DNA of 51,309 bases from Alphaproteobacteria bacterium (lineage in GTDB: Bacteria > Pseudomonadota > Alphaproteobacteria > UBA9655): NCBI GenBank assembly GCA_027459605.1, contig DAIDHR010000007.1:13806-65114 (forward strand), given 5' to 3'. Below are positions 1 to 7,793 of the stretch, one piece after another. Under the pieces are notes generated by a model that did not search any database, was not told the DNA's origin, and saw nothing but the letters and a program-made list of their open reading frames with translations. Position 1 is the stretch's first letter, and every line of letters starts with the position of its first letter. The position numbers and the translations under genes are program-made.

Positions 1-7
1 GAGATAT

Positions 8-32
8 AGTAAAACCATTTTAAGAACGAACC
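8..32 (+). repeat. Left terminal inverted repeat of the IS630 element
   Basis: Read on the plus strand from AG at 8-9 this pairs with the reverse complement of 930-954. Both share the pattern AG-AAAA-CAT-TTA-A-CG-ACC with seven mismatches. The TA at 7-8 is the presumed target duplication. Confidence 0.7.
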
Positions 33-83
33 AAAATAGTGTAAGCTGAAAGCCTAAAATAACGATAAGAAAGTGGGGGATAA

Positions 84-425
84 ATGGCCTACAGTGTAGA
101 CTTTCGTAAGTGTGTTGTAGAAAATTTAGAATCAGGGAAGACTTGGGAAGAAGTTGTCTCAATATTTTCAATCAGCCGCGACACCTTAAGTCGATGGGTA
201 AAATTACATAAAGAAAAAGGATCGTTAGAGGATAGCCCGCGAGCACCCTATAAAGTGAGAAAGATAGATTCCCAGGCACTTATCCAAGCTTTAGAGAGAA
301 CACCTGATGCAACCCTTAAGGAATTAGCTCAAGAATTCTCATGCTGGCCTAATGCTATATCAGGACGGCTGAAAAAACTGGGAATAACACGTAAAAAAAA
401 CCACCCTATACGCCGAGAGAGATGA
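84..425 (+). CDS. IS630 transposase, N-terminal (helix-turn-helix) part
   Basis: The 113-residue frame begins with a helix-turn-helix segment (residues about 5-45, with SRDTLSRWVKLHKEKGSLED) and a second helical winged region around 60-100 ending LGITRKK, as in IS630/mariner-like transposases. At the A8 run (393-400) the protein similarity moves to another frame: beyond it this frame encodes an unrelated tail and stops at 423-425. The DDE catalytic domain continues in the frame entered at 388. This could be a programmed frameshift, known in some IS630 members, or an inactivating indel in a homopolymer; the sequence alone does not decide. Confidence 0.75.
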   Translation: MAYSVDFRKCVVENLESGKTWEEVVSIFSISRDTLSRWVKLHKEKGSLEDSPRAPYKVRKIDSQALIQALERTPDATLKELAQEFSCWPNAISGRLKKLGITRKKNHPIRRER

Positions 426-942
426 AGAAAAGAGACAAGAGTTTTTAACGAAACTAAAGAGATTAGATTCGGAGAAGATCGTCCATATAGATGAATCAGG
501 AATTGATTCCTCTTTATATAGAGAGTATGCCAGAGCAAAGCGTGGAAAGCGAGTAAAAACAAACATATCTGGCAAGAAATCTGAGCGTACATCTCTCATT
601 TCTGGATGGATTCATGCGAGCAAAGAGTTTATAGCGCCGTTGGTATTTAATGGATACACGGATGCTGCAAGATTCAATCAATGGCTAGAGGAATGCCTCC
701 TTCCAGACCTTGGACCAGGCTGGGCGATTATCATGGATAATGCCTCCTTTCACAAGGGAGCGAGAACGAGGGAGCTGATAGAGAATGCGGGCTGTACTCT
801 TCTTTATTTGCCGCCTTATTCTCTAGATTTTAACCCAATAGAGAATCAATGGGCGACTTTAAAAAGCCATTATAAGACTTTTAAACAAAGAGGCTATGAA
901 CATGACACGGCTATAGATGCTTCATTCTTGGTGCGATTATAA
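388..942 (+). CDS. IS630 transposase, C-terminal DDE catalytic part
   Basis: The frame opens after a TAA at 385-387 and runs to TAA at 940-942. It has no obvious own start near its beginning; an internal ATG at 640 would omit the first catalytic Asp. All three catalytic acids are visible: HIDESGID (first Asp), IIMDNASFHK (second Asp) and FNPIENQWATLK (Glu), with 34 residues between the second Asp and the Glu, the D34E spacing of IS630. The sequence is intact apart from the junction with the N-terminal frame, so a functional fusion would need a +1 (or -2) shift within 388-425, most simply at the A8 run. Confidence 0.75.
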   Translation, partial: HVKKTTLYAERDEEKRQEFLTKLKRLDSEKIVHIDESGIDSSLYREYARAKRGKRVKTNISGKKSERTSLISGWIHASKEFIAPLVFNGYTDAARFNQWLEECLLPDLGPGWAIIMDNASFHKGARTRELIENAGCTLLYLPPYSLDFNPIENQWATLKSHYKTFKQRGYEHDTAIDASFLVRL

Positions 943-954
943 TATGTTTTTGCT
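930..954 (-). repeat. Right terminal inverted repeat of the IS630 element
   Basis: This is the partner of the repeat at 8-32. It overlaps the last codons and stop codon of the transposase (stop at 940-942) and is followed by the second TA at 954-955. Confidence 0.7.
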
Positions 955-966
955 ATTCTATAGCAG

Positions 967-989
967 AAGGGGGCTTTAAAAGCCCCCTT
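967..989. terminator. Strong palindromic hairpin just outside the IS right end
   Basis: AAGGGGGCTTT at 967-977 is exactly complementary to AAAGCCCCCTT at 979-989, followed by TTT and preceded by an A-rich side, so it could end transcription in either direction. It lies 12 bp beyond the IS end and probably served the gene interrupted or displaced on the left, or stops read-through from the transposase. Confidence 0.6.
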
Positions 990-1056
990 TGCTGACCTCC
1001 CAGACCAAACCTCTTCAATTTTTTACGGTTAAGGTTTTCTTAATTACTTATTAAGA

Positions 1057-1230
1057 TTAAGGCATAAAGCTACAGCCAAGTTTTACAAGCTCAAAAGACT
1101 CATCCATGTGACAGAAGGGGAGATCATAACCATAGGTATAAGCAAGGGCAACAAATGTTGCCGTGATCATAAGAAAAGGGATAGTTTGGCTTGCAATATA
1201 AATAGCGCCTGCAACTTGCTGTTTTAACAT
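1057..1230 (-). CDS. Small hypothetical single-span membrane protein
   Basis: A 57-residue frame; not recognised. I chose the start at 1230 because the reverse strand shows GGAG six bases before that ATG, whereas the longer version starting at 1257 has no such site. Residues about 10-30 (GAIYIASQTIPFLMITATFV) form one hydrophobic segment, followed by a short polar tail with two cysteines (PFCHMDE and KLGCSFMP). It lies downstream of secF but separated by about 220 bp and a probable terminator, so it is likely transcribed alone. It could be a small membrane peptide or a spurious frame; the good ribosome binding site favours a real gene. Confidence 0.45.
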   Translation of the reverse strand: MLKQQVAGAIYIASQTIPFLMITATFVALAYTYGYDLPFCHMDESFELVKLGCSFMP

Positions 1231-1409
1231 TTTTTTCTCCATTTTTAAGGGTTTCAATTTCTTTGTGGGGAGCAGTTTGGCGGTAAATAGTTACTAAATT
1301 ATTAACAAGGTTATTAATAAATTATTTTTTTTTGATTAAGAGATCCTAATCATAGCTTAATACCCTGCAACTCGTTGAAATTTAAGGTTTTTGAGAGAAT
1401 TGTATGTAT

Positions 1410-1432
1410 TAAAAAAAGTTGTGGATAACTTT
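1410..1432 (-). terminator. Probable terminator of the secDF operon
   Basis: On the minus strand AAAGTT and AACTTT (1427-1432 and 1415-1420) can pair around a six-base loop, followed by a run of seven T. The stem is short and A/T-rich. It lies 20 bp after the secF stop. Confidence 0.4.
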
Positions 1433-1451
1433 GAAAGTTAAGAAATTTTCC

Positions 1452-2369
1452 TTATTTGGACTCAGAAGATTCCAACAGTTGATCAGGTCTTAAATGCATA
1501 TGTAGAAGAAGAGGGGCGGAAACAGTAATGGACGAGATCGTTCCTGCGGTTATTCCTACAATAATTGGCAAACTGAAGGCGGCGATAACTGGGCCTCCAA
1601 AGAAATAAAGGCCAAGGAGGGATAAAAGGGTAACGCTAGAGGTTAAAATGGTTCTAGAAAGGGTATCATTTATGCTGTGATTAATGAGTTCACTAAGAGG
1701 CATTTTTTTAAATTTACGTAGGTTTTCACGGATACGGTCATAAATCACGACCGTGTCATTAATAGAATAGGTGACGGTAATCAGGACAGCAATGATAGCT
1801 GTCTCATTAAACTCTAACTGGAAAAGGGAGAAAAGCCCCAGGACAATGATAGTATCATGCGCAAGGGTAATGATCGAGCAGACCCCAAACTGCCACTCAA
1901 AACGGAACCAGATATAAACAAGCATAGCGACTAGGGCGCCAAGAACAGCATAAATTCCATTTCGGATAAGATCTTCACTTACTTTAGGGCCGACGGTTTC
2001 TACACGTCGATAATCAACATTTTGTCCTAGCTTTTCTTTAATCTTATTTAAAGCTGCAATTTGAGCTTCATCCCCTCCCGGTTGTCGCTCAACACGAATG
2101 AGCACATCATTGGGAGCTCCAAATTCTTGGAGGGTGACCTCACCTAGTACAACGCCGCTCAGATCAGATCTCAGTTTAGCAATATCTGTTGTTTCCCTGG
2201 TCCGGATTTCGAGTAATAAACCTCCTTTAAAGTCAATTCCATAGTTAAACCCATGGTAAAATACAGAGGCTAAGCAAATGATCCCGACGATGATGAGAAT
2301 TGTAAAGACAATATTCTTTTTCCCGACGAAATCGTAATTTGTATTGTAAGGAACAAGTTGTAATCCCAT
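1452..2369 (-). CDS. secF: Protein translocase subunit SecF
   Basis: 305 residues, the usual SecF length. SecF forms a membrane complex with SecD and YajC that uses the proton gradient to help preproteins leave SecYEG. The first membrane span (about 18-38) is followed by the SecF signature GIDFKGG and a small periplasmic domain; five further hydrophobic segments follow after residue 130. The conserved NDTVVIYDRIREN motif of the fourth transmembrane region is present. The start has AGAGAGG five bases upstream on the minus strand. It lies 12 bp after secD, so the two are co-transcribed. Confidence 0.97.
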   Translation of the reverse strand: MGLQLVPYNTNYDFVGKKNIVFTILIIVGIICLASVFYHGFNYGIDFKGGLLLEIRTRETTDIAKLRSDLSGVVLGEVTLQEFGAPNDVLIRVERQPGGDEAQIAALNKIKEKLGQNVDYRRVETVGPKVSEDLIRNGIYAVLGALVAMLVYIWFRFEWQFGVCSIITLAHDTIIVLGLFSLFQLEFNETAIIAVLITVTYSINDTVVIYDRIRENLRKFKKMPLSELINHSINDTLSRTILTSSVTLLSLLGLYFFGGPVIAAFSLPIIVGITAGTISSITVSAPLLLHMHLRPDQLLESSESK

Positions 2370-2381
2370 GAAAACCTCTCT

Positions 2382-3941
2382 TTAAATAGGAAGACGCGTT
2401 GGACGTCTCCACCTTATCCACCACGCTACAATTTGTTTTGTGAGAGTGATGGCCGTAAACATTGATACAAGAATTCCGATTGATGTTGTGACGGCAAAGC
2501 CTCTGGTGGGGCCAGTTCCAAATTGATACAAAAGCCCAACGCCAATTAAGGTAGTTAAGTTCGAGTCAATAATTGTTGTCATGGCTCGATTATATCCTGC
2601 ATCTATGGCACTCAAAAGTTTGCGGCCAAGACGCAATTCTTCTTTAATTCGCTCATTAATCAAAACGTTAGCGTCAACAGCCATACCAATTGTCAAAGCT
2701 ATACCTGCAATACCAGGAAGGGTAAGTGTTGCATGGGTAAGCGAAAGGGCCGCGAAAAGAAGAATAAGGTTAAAGATAACAGCTATATTGGCAATTGCGC
2801 CAAAAAAGGAATATGCAATGAACATAAAGGCCATTACCATAAGGATTGCAATAACGGTTGCATATTCTCCTGCTGCAATGGAATCTGCTCCTAAACCGGG
2901 GCCTACTGTCCGTTCTTCAAGTACCTTGAGAGGGGCGGGGAGGGCGCCAGCTCGCATAAGAAGAGCTAGATCTTGAGCTTCTTGGAGGGTAAAAGATCCT
3001 GAAATCTGCCCACTTCCTCCTAAAATAGGTTCATTAATTCGAGGTGCACTAATGATTTTATCATCTAAAACAATTGCAAAAAGTTTTCCTACGTTATTTT
3101 TTGTTGCATCTCCAAATTTTTTCGCTCCTAATGAATCAAATTTAAAGGACACCATAGGGCGATTGTATTGGTCAAAGCTGGGTTGGGCATCAACAAGATT
3201 TTCACCACTTACAATTGTATGCTTTTTAACCGCATAATAAAATACTTTGCCATCGCGCTCTTCAGGAAGGACATCCGACCCCGGAACAACCAATCCTGGT
3301 GCGGCATTTACTGAAGTATCTACGAATCGGAACTGTAATTTAGCCGTTTTACCTAAAAGGTTTTTGATACGCGTTGGGTCTTGAAGGCCAGGGAGCTGGA
3401 TAAGAATCCGATCTTCTCCTTGCCTTTGGATAAAGGGTTCTGCAATCCCTGTCTCATCAACACGCCTTCGAACGATTTCGATGGATTGAGCAAGAGCAGA
3501 CTTTTTCCGTTCTTGCATGGCTGTTTCATTCAAACGTAAGGTCATAACACCTTCAGGCGTTGAGGTAACCTCAAGATCTCGATCCACTTGTTTGATGAGG
3601 GATGTTGCTTTTTCTAAATCGGCAGGATTCCGGAGTGTTAACGTAACAAAATCTTTTTTAGGGGAAAGTCCTGTATACCCAATACGTTCTTTACGGAATG
3701 TATTCCGTATTGCATCCATAAGGCTTGTCATTTGTTCTTTGACAACACCATCGAAATCAACTTCAAGAAGCAAATGGGCGCCGCCTTGCAAATCAAGACC
3801 AAGAACGACCTGGTTCTTTGGAAACCAACTTGGAAAATGATCTAATTGTTCACGTGTGAAAAAGTTAGGGATGACAAAAATAATCCCTATCAGGCACACA
3901 GCCACTGTTAAAAGTGTTTTCCATAAAGGAATATGGATCAT
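2382..3941 (-). CDS. secD: Protein translocase subunit SecD
   Basis: 519 residues, typical for alphaproteobacterial SecD. An N-terminal span (8-27) precedes LGLDLQGGAHLLLEVD, the SecD hallmark. A large periplasmic P1 domain follows (about 60-340, with RRRVDETGIAEP and VQLPGLQD-like motifs), then six membrane spans including MAVDANVLINERIKEE. SecD/SecF act at the late stage of Sec export. The gene sits between yajC (19 bp gap) and secF (12 bp gap), the classical order. A GGAAG sequence precedes the ATG. Confidence 0.97.
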   Translation of the reverse strand: MIHIPLWKTLLTVAVCLIGIIFVIPNFFTREQLDHFPSWFPKNQVVLGLDLQGGAHLLLEVDFDGVVKEQMTSLMDAIRNTFRKERIGYTGLSPKKDFVTLTLRNPADLEKATSLIKQVDRDLEVTSTPEGVMTLRLNETAMQERKKSALAQSIEIVRRRVDETGIAEPFIQRQGEDRILIQLPGLQDPTRIKNLLGKTAKLQFRFVDTSVNAAPGLVVPGSDVLPEERDGKVFYYAVKKHTIVSGENLVDAQPSFDQYNRPMVSFKFDSLGAKKFGDATKNNVGKLFAIVLDDKIISAPRINEPILGGSGQISGSFTLQEAQDLALLMRAGALPAPLKVLEERTVGPGLGADSIAAGEYATVIAILMVMAFMFIAYSFFGAIANIAVIFNLILLFAALSLTHATLTLPGIAGIALTIGMAVDANVLINERIKEELRLGRKLLSAIDAGYNRAMTTIIDSNLTTLIGVGLLYQFGTGPTRGFAVTTSIGILVSMFTAITLTKQIVAWWIRWRRPTRLPI

Positions 3942-3960
3942 AGGAGCTTCCGCTTTTTTC

Positions 3961-4386
3961 TTAAGTTAATTTTTTTGAACGTCCTGCGGACTTTTTTGAA
4001 GCTGGGGTTGGTTTTTGCTTCTTTTCCACAACAGGATAATCTTCTTCAGCGAGACTTGAAGCGAGATCTGAGCCAGAAAGAACATTTCCAACCATGGCGC
4101 GAGCGATACGAACACGGACTCCCTCAGCGATTTCAACTTGAAGTTCTTGGTCGTTAACAACTTTTGTTACAACACCTATAAGTCCCCCGTTTGTTACAAT
4201 TCGATCGCCACGTTTTAAAGCAGCTAGAACGTTTTTGTGTTCTTGAGCTTTCTTTTGTTGGGGGCGGATGAGAAACAAGTAAAATACAACAAAAATTAAG
4301 AGAAGCGGGAGTAGTGACATAAAGTCAAACCCACCACTACTTGGTGCAGCGGCTTGGGCATATGCTGGGGAGATAAATAGATTCAT
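3961..4386 (-). CDS. yajC: Preprotein translocase subunit YajC
   Basis: 141 residues, somewhat longer than the usual 85-115. A short N-terminal segment, one membrane span (about 22-42, LLPLLLIFVVFYLFLIRP), then the conserved RPQQKKAQEHKN and a small SH3-like domain (DRIVTNGGLIGVVTKV). The extra length is a Lys/Ser-rich C-terminal tail (about 115-141). YajC is an accessory subunit of SecDF. The start has AGAGGACC directly upstream. Confidence 0.95.
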   Translation of the reverse strand: MNLFISPAYAQAAAPSSGGFDFMSLLPLLLIFVVFYLFLIRPQQKKAQEHKNVLAALKRGDRIVTNGGLIGVVTKVVNDQELQVEIAEGVRVRIARAMVGNVLSGSDLASSLAEEDYPVVEKKQKPTPASKKSAGRSKKLT

Positions 4387-4425
4387 AAGGTCCTCTTTTT
4401 CAGTTGATGATATTATTTCTGTCTT

Positions 4426-5724
4426 TTATGACCCAAGTTTGGGTAAAGGATCAACGGCTTGTTTTCCTTTTCGGATTTCAAAGTGAACCTGTGGCAGATT
4501 CACATCACCCGTCTTCCCTGATTTTGCAATGTCTTGGCCTTGTTTAACTTTATCTCCTTTTTTGACCAAGAGCTCCGAATTATGGGCGTAGGCTGTCATC
4601 CACCCATCCTTATGCTTTATAAGGAGGAGGTTTCCAAATCCTTTAAGTTCGCTTCCAGCATACATAACGTCGCCTGCAGCAGCTGCTTTTACAGGTGTTC
4701 CTTCAGGGACTTTAATATTTATTCCATCATTTTTTCCGCCAGCCGCAAATTTGCTGATAATTTTTCCTTCTACAGGCCAGATAAAGGTTGCTTCTTTCTT
4801 AGCAACTTCTTTAGAGGGGTCCTTTATTGTATCGTTTTTCACCTTTTTATCCTCTTTTTTATCTTCCTGGGGTAAAGAGACGGGAGGAGGAGGTGGCGGG
4901 GTAGGCATAGAAACTATTTTGTTTTTATCAGCTAAATTTCCCATAATCATAGGCTTGGAAGAAGAGGCATCAGACATGTTTTTGGGAGCATTCATTTCTT
5001 TTTCTTGAGCAAGTTCAGCAGCAAGATCATCAGGAATAACTGCGGGTTCTTTCGGGTCAATTGATGCGGAAGAAGCCATAGGAACCGACCCTGTGCTTGG
5101 AAGAGGAGCTAAAGAGGAACTTCCATGAGAGGGGGGAGGGGCTGATTTAACTAAAGGAAGAGGAGCCAAAGCAGTCGTTGAAATTTCTGCGGAAGGGGGG
5201 GCTAAAGCTTCCGTTATGGATTCCGTATCACGGGATGGGATCACAAGCGTATCTCCCTGATTTACAAAGAAGGGGGAGGTAATACCATTTTCTTGAGCCA
5301 GAATATCAACTTTAATGCCATAATCTTCAGCAATGGTTTGGAGGGACTCTCCCGCGCCAACGATATGTTCACCTGCCGCAGGGATCGTGAGGACTTGGCC
5401 TTCTCTCAAAACATAGGGAGGTCTTAAATTATTAGCTGCTATGAGGGCTCGGGTAGGAATGCCAAACTCATAGGCAACTCCATAGACAGTTGAATCTGAA
5501 GTAACAGTTACTTTTTTGGGGGGGGCCCCCAATACTGTTTCTCCTAGGACAAACAAACAGCCAAGAAAGGCAAATATCCCGCTATAATAAGATAAGGGGG
5601 AAAGGCTCCTGGACTGCCGCGCATGCTTTCCGGATTTGAAATGACGCTTCCTCTTTGTCATTTGGAAATATTGATACAATCCAATTTTATTATTTAAAAA
5701 TATAGAAAAATTAATAACGTTCAT
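4426..5724 (-). CDS. NlpD-like LysM/M23 (LytM) protein, probably catalytically inactive
   Basis: 432 residues: a membrane segment (about 48-66), two LysM peptidoglycan-binding modules (about 70-115 and 118-163, ending VLTIPA and TLVIPS), a long Pro/Ser/Lys-rich linker (165-310) and a C-terminal LytM domain (315-432). In the LytM domain the His and Asp that bind zinc in active enzymes (HxGxD region) are replaced: GGKNDGINIK. Only AYAHNSE and VHFEIR remain. E. coli NlpD has the same kind of loss and works by activating a separate amidase, so an activator role in cell separation is likely. The start overlaps the serS stop as ATGA and has AAGGTGAG upstream. A shorter start at MTKRKRH is possible. 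Confidence 0.85.
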   Translation of the reverse strand: MNVINFSIFLNNKIGLYQYFQMTKRKRHFKSGKHARQSRSLSPLSYYSGIFAFLGCLFVLGETVLGAPPKKVTVTSDSTVYGVAYEFGIPTRALIAANNLRPPYVLREGQVLTIPAAGEHIVGAGESLQTIAEDYGIKVDILAQENGITSPFFVNQGDTLVIPSRDTESITEALAPPSAEISTTALAPLPLVKSAPPPSHGSSSLAPLPSTGSVPMASSASIDPKEPAVIPDDLAAELAQEKEMNAPKNMSDASSSKPMIMGNLADKNKIVSMPTPPPPPPVSLPQEDKKEDKKVKNDTIKDPSKEVAKKEATFIWPVEGKIISKFAAGGKNDGINIKVPEGTPVKAAAAGDVMYAGSELKGFGNLLLIKHKDGWMTAYAHNSELLVKKGDKVKQGQDIAKSGKTGDVNLPQVHFEIRKGKQAVDPLPKLGS

Positions 5725-7004
5725 GAACTCACCTTATGGGCTTTAATAAGAGGAATCCCTCTCATATATGGTCTTAATACATCAGGAATGCTAACAGATC
5801 CATCCTCTTGTTGATAATTTTCTAAAATAGCGATGAGAGTTCGCCCAACAGCAAGACCTGAACCGTTGAGAGTGTGGACAAATCGGGTTCTTTTGCCATC
5901 ATCTCGATAACGGGTATTCATACGGCGTGCTTGATACTCCCCAAAATTAGAACAACTAGAAATTTCTCGATAGGTATTTTGGCCCGGAAGCCAGACTTCG
6001 ATGTCAAAAGTTTTTTGAGAACAGGCCCCAATATCTCCTGTTGAGAGGATGACTGTCCGATAATGGATTTGAAGCTTCTCAAGGATGGATTGTGCAGCGC
6101 CTAGCATCCGTTGGTGCTCTGCCTCGGATGATTCAGGAGTTGTTATGCTAACGAGTTCAACCTTATGAAATTGATGTTGGCGGATCATGCCTCGGGTATC
6201 CTTCCCCGCAGATCCAGCTTCCGAGCGAAAACAAGGGGTATAGGCAACAAACCGTAAAGGAAGGTTTTCAGCTTCTAAAATATCTTCGGCTACTAAATTG
6301 GTTAGAGGAACTTCAGCTGTGGGGATAAGCCAATATTCATTTGTGGTTACGAAGGCATCGTCTGCAAATTTTGGAAGTTGGCCTGCTCCATACATGGCTT
6401 GAGTACGAACAAGGTAGGGGGGAGAAATCTCCATATACCCGAATTCATGGGTATGGACATCAAGCATAAAAGACCCAAGGGCTCGCTCAAGTAGAGCAAG
6501 TTCTCCTTTAAGAATTGTAAATCGAGCCCCTGAAATTTTTGTGCCAGCTTCAAAATCCATGAGGCCTAGGTTTTCACCCAGGTCAAAATGCTGCTTAGGT
6601 TCAAAGGAAAAGGAAGGTTTTTCACCCCACCTGTGAACCTCAACATTATCTTTTTCGCTAGATCCTACGGGAACGTCGGGGTTCGGGATATTGGGGAGAA
6701 GAACTAAGGCGTACTTGAGCTTTTCTTCAAGGTTGTTTGCTTCCTCTTCCCTTTGGGTAAGGTCTTCCCGTAAAAGACTTGCTTTGAGCGTGAGATCGTC
6801 AGTGTTTTCACCCTTCTGCTTTAGCTCTCCGATTTGCTTTGCTAACAAATTGCGTTGGTTTTGAAGCTCCTGAACGGATTGGACGGCTTTACGGCGCGCT
6901 TCATCGAGCGTGATGACTTGATGAGAAGCTATCTTAAGGCCACGGTTTTTTAAAGCTTTATCAAGCGCTTCTGGATTCTCGCGAATCCACTTGATGTCTA
7001 ACAC
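5721..7004 (-). CDS. serS: Seryl-tRNA synthetase
   Basis: 427 residues, the full bacterial length. It charges tRNA-Ser with serine in the cytoplasm. The start is GTG in the canonical MLDIKWIRENPEALD context, with AAAGGA upstream. Residues 1-110 form the tRNA-binding coiled-coil arm; the class II catalytic core follows with motif 2 (PCFRSEAGSAGKDTRG) and motif 3 (NGSGLAVGRTLIAILE). Its first 44 bp lie inside the end of tatC and its end overlaps the nlpD-like gene by four bases, so translation is probably coupled. Confidence 0.97.
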   Translation of the reverse strand: MLDIKWIRENPEALDKALKNRGLKIASHQVITLDEARRKAVQSVQELQNQRNLLAKQIGELKQKGENTDDLTLKASLLREDLTQREEEANNLEEKLKYALVLLPNIPNPDVPVGSSEKDNVEVHRWGEKPSFSFEPKQHFDLGENLGLMDFEAGTKISGARFTILKGELALLERALGSFMLDVHTHEFGYMEISPPYLVRTQAMYGAGQLPKFADDAFVTTNEYWLIPTAEVPLTNLVAEDILEAENLPLRFVAYTPCFRSEAGSAGKDTRGMIRQHQFHKVELVSITTPESSEAEHQRMLGAAQSILEKLQIHYRTVILSTGDIGACSQKTFDIEVWLPGQNTYREISSCSNFGEYQARRMNTRYRDDGKRTRFVHTLNGSGLAVGRTLIAILENYQQEDGSVSIPDVLRPYMRGIPLIKAHKVSS

Positions 7005-7746
7005 AATCAGATCCTTTCTTTTTTAAGGATATTATTACCAAACCTATAGAAATTTCATAGAGGGCATATAAAGGAATGATTAAACCTAAGGGGCTAATGA
7101 TATCTGGAGGAGTGATAATAGCGGCTACAATGACAATAATTAAGAAGGCATACTTTCGCTTACGCTTTAGGCTTTCAAGAGAAATAAGGCCAAGTTTAGA
7201 TAGACCCAATATAATGAGGGGGAGTTGAAAACAAATTCCAAAGGCCATGATTAACTTTAGGATTAGAGAGAGATATTCACTCATCCGGGCTTCGAGTTGA
7301 AGGGAAAGACCATCGGGGGAAGGAGGCATCTCAAAGCTCAAGAAAAATTGCCAAGCCCACGGACAAACAACATAATAGGCAAGGCTTGCACCTAGAAAAA
7401 ACAAAAGGGGACTCATGACGAGAAAAGGCCAAATAGCTTTTTTCTCATGATCATAGAGGCCGGGCCCAACAAAAAGCCAAACTTGCCAAATGATAAAAGG
7501 AAAAGTTAGGATGAATCCACTAAAAAGAGAGATTTTAAGATAGGTCGTAAAAGCTTCAGTTAGACCTGTATAAATGAGTCTTCTTCCTTCTTCTTCACCC
7601 AAGGCTTGCCATAGGGGCGCAGTAAGGAACTTAAAAATATACGGGGAAACGGGGTAGCAAACGATAACGCCTATGCCTAGTCCAAGGAAAGCATAAAGAA
7701 GCCGGAGTCTCAATTCAATTAAATGCTCTAAAAGCGGTTTTTGCAT
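6961..7746 (-). CDS. tatC: Sec-independent translocase subunit TatC
   Basis: 261 residues with six predicted membrane spans, the twin-arginine signal receptor of the Tat system. The conserved N-terminal LIELRLRLLYA and the FPFIIWQVWLFVGPGLYDHEKK block are present. In the fourth/fifth span region the sequence reads FGICFQLP, with Gln where enterobacterial TatC has Glu; Gln is also seen in other lineages. The gene is separated from tatB by an unrelated gene at 7794-8966. Its end overlaps serS by 44 bp. Confidence 0.96.
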   Translation of the reverse strand: MQKPLLEHLIELRLRLLYAFLGLGIGVIVCYPVSPYIFKFLTAPLWQALGEEEGRRLIYTGLTEAFTTYLKISLFSGFILTFPFIIWQVWLFVGPGLYDHEKKAIWPFLVMSPLLFFLGASLAYYVVCPWAWQFFLSFEMPPSPDGLSLQLEARMSEYLSLILKLIMAFGICFQLPLIILGLSKLGLISLESLKRKRKYAFLIIVIVAAIITPPDIISPLGLIIPLYALYEISIGLVIISLKKKGSDCVRHQVDSRESRSA

Positions 7747-7793
7747 AAGGACTATCTATCGTAATTGTAAGAAAAGGTTGTACATAGCCGCCT

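Larger units (their letters stand above)
7..955 (+). mobile_element. IS630-family insertion sequence, nearly complete
   Basis: The element is bounded by imperfect terminal inverted repeats (8-32 and 930-954; 18 of 25 positions agree by my alignment) and by TA dinucleotides at 7-8 and 954-955, as expected for the IS630/Tc1-mariner group, which duplicates TA on insertion. The body is about 945 bp, a normal size for the family. It carries one transposase in two overlapping frames. The transposase stop codon lies inside the right repeat, which is typical of compact IS elements. The left end almost coincides with the window start, so the flank on that side cannot be examined. Confidence in family is high; activity is uncertain because of the frame break. 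Confidence 0.85.

Noticed and set aside
2581-2976. Open frame of 131 residues on the plus strand
   Set aside because: Antisense to secD, arginine/alanine-rich as expected from complementary codons.
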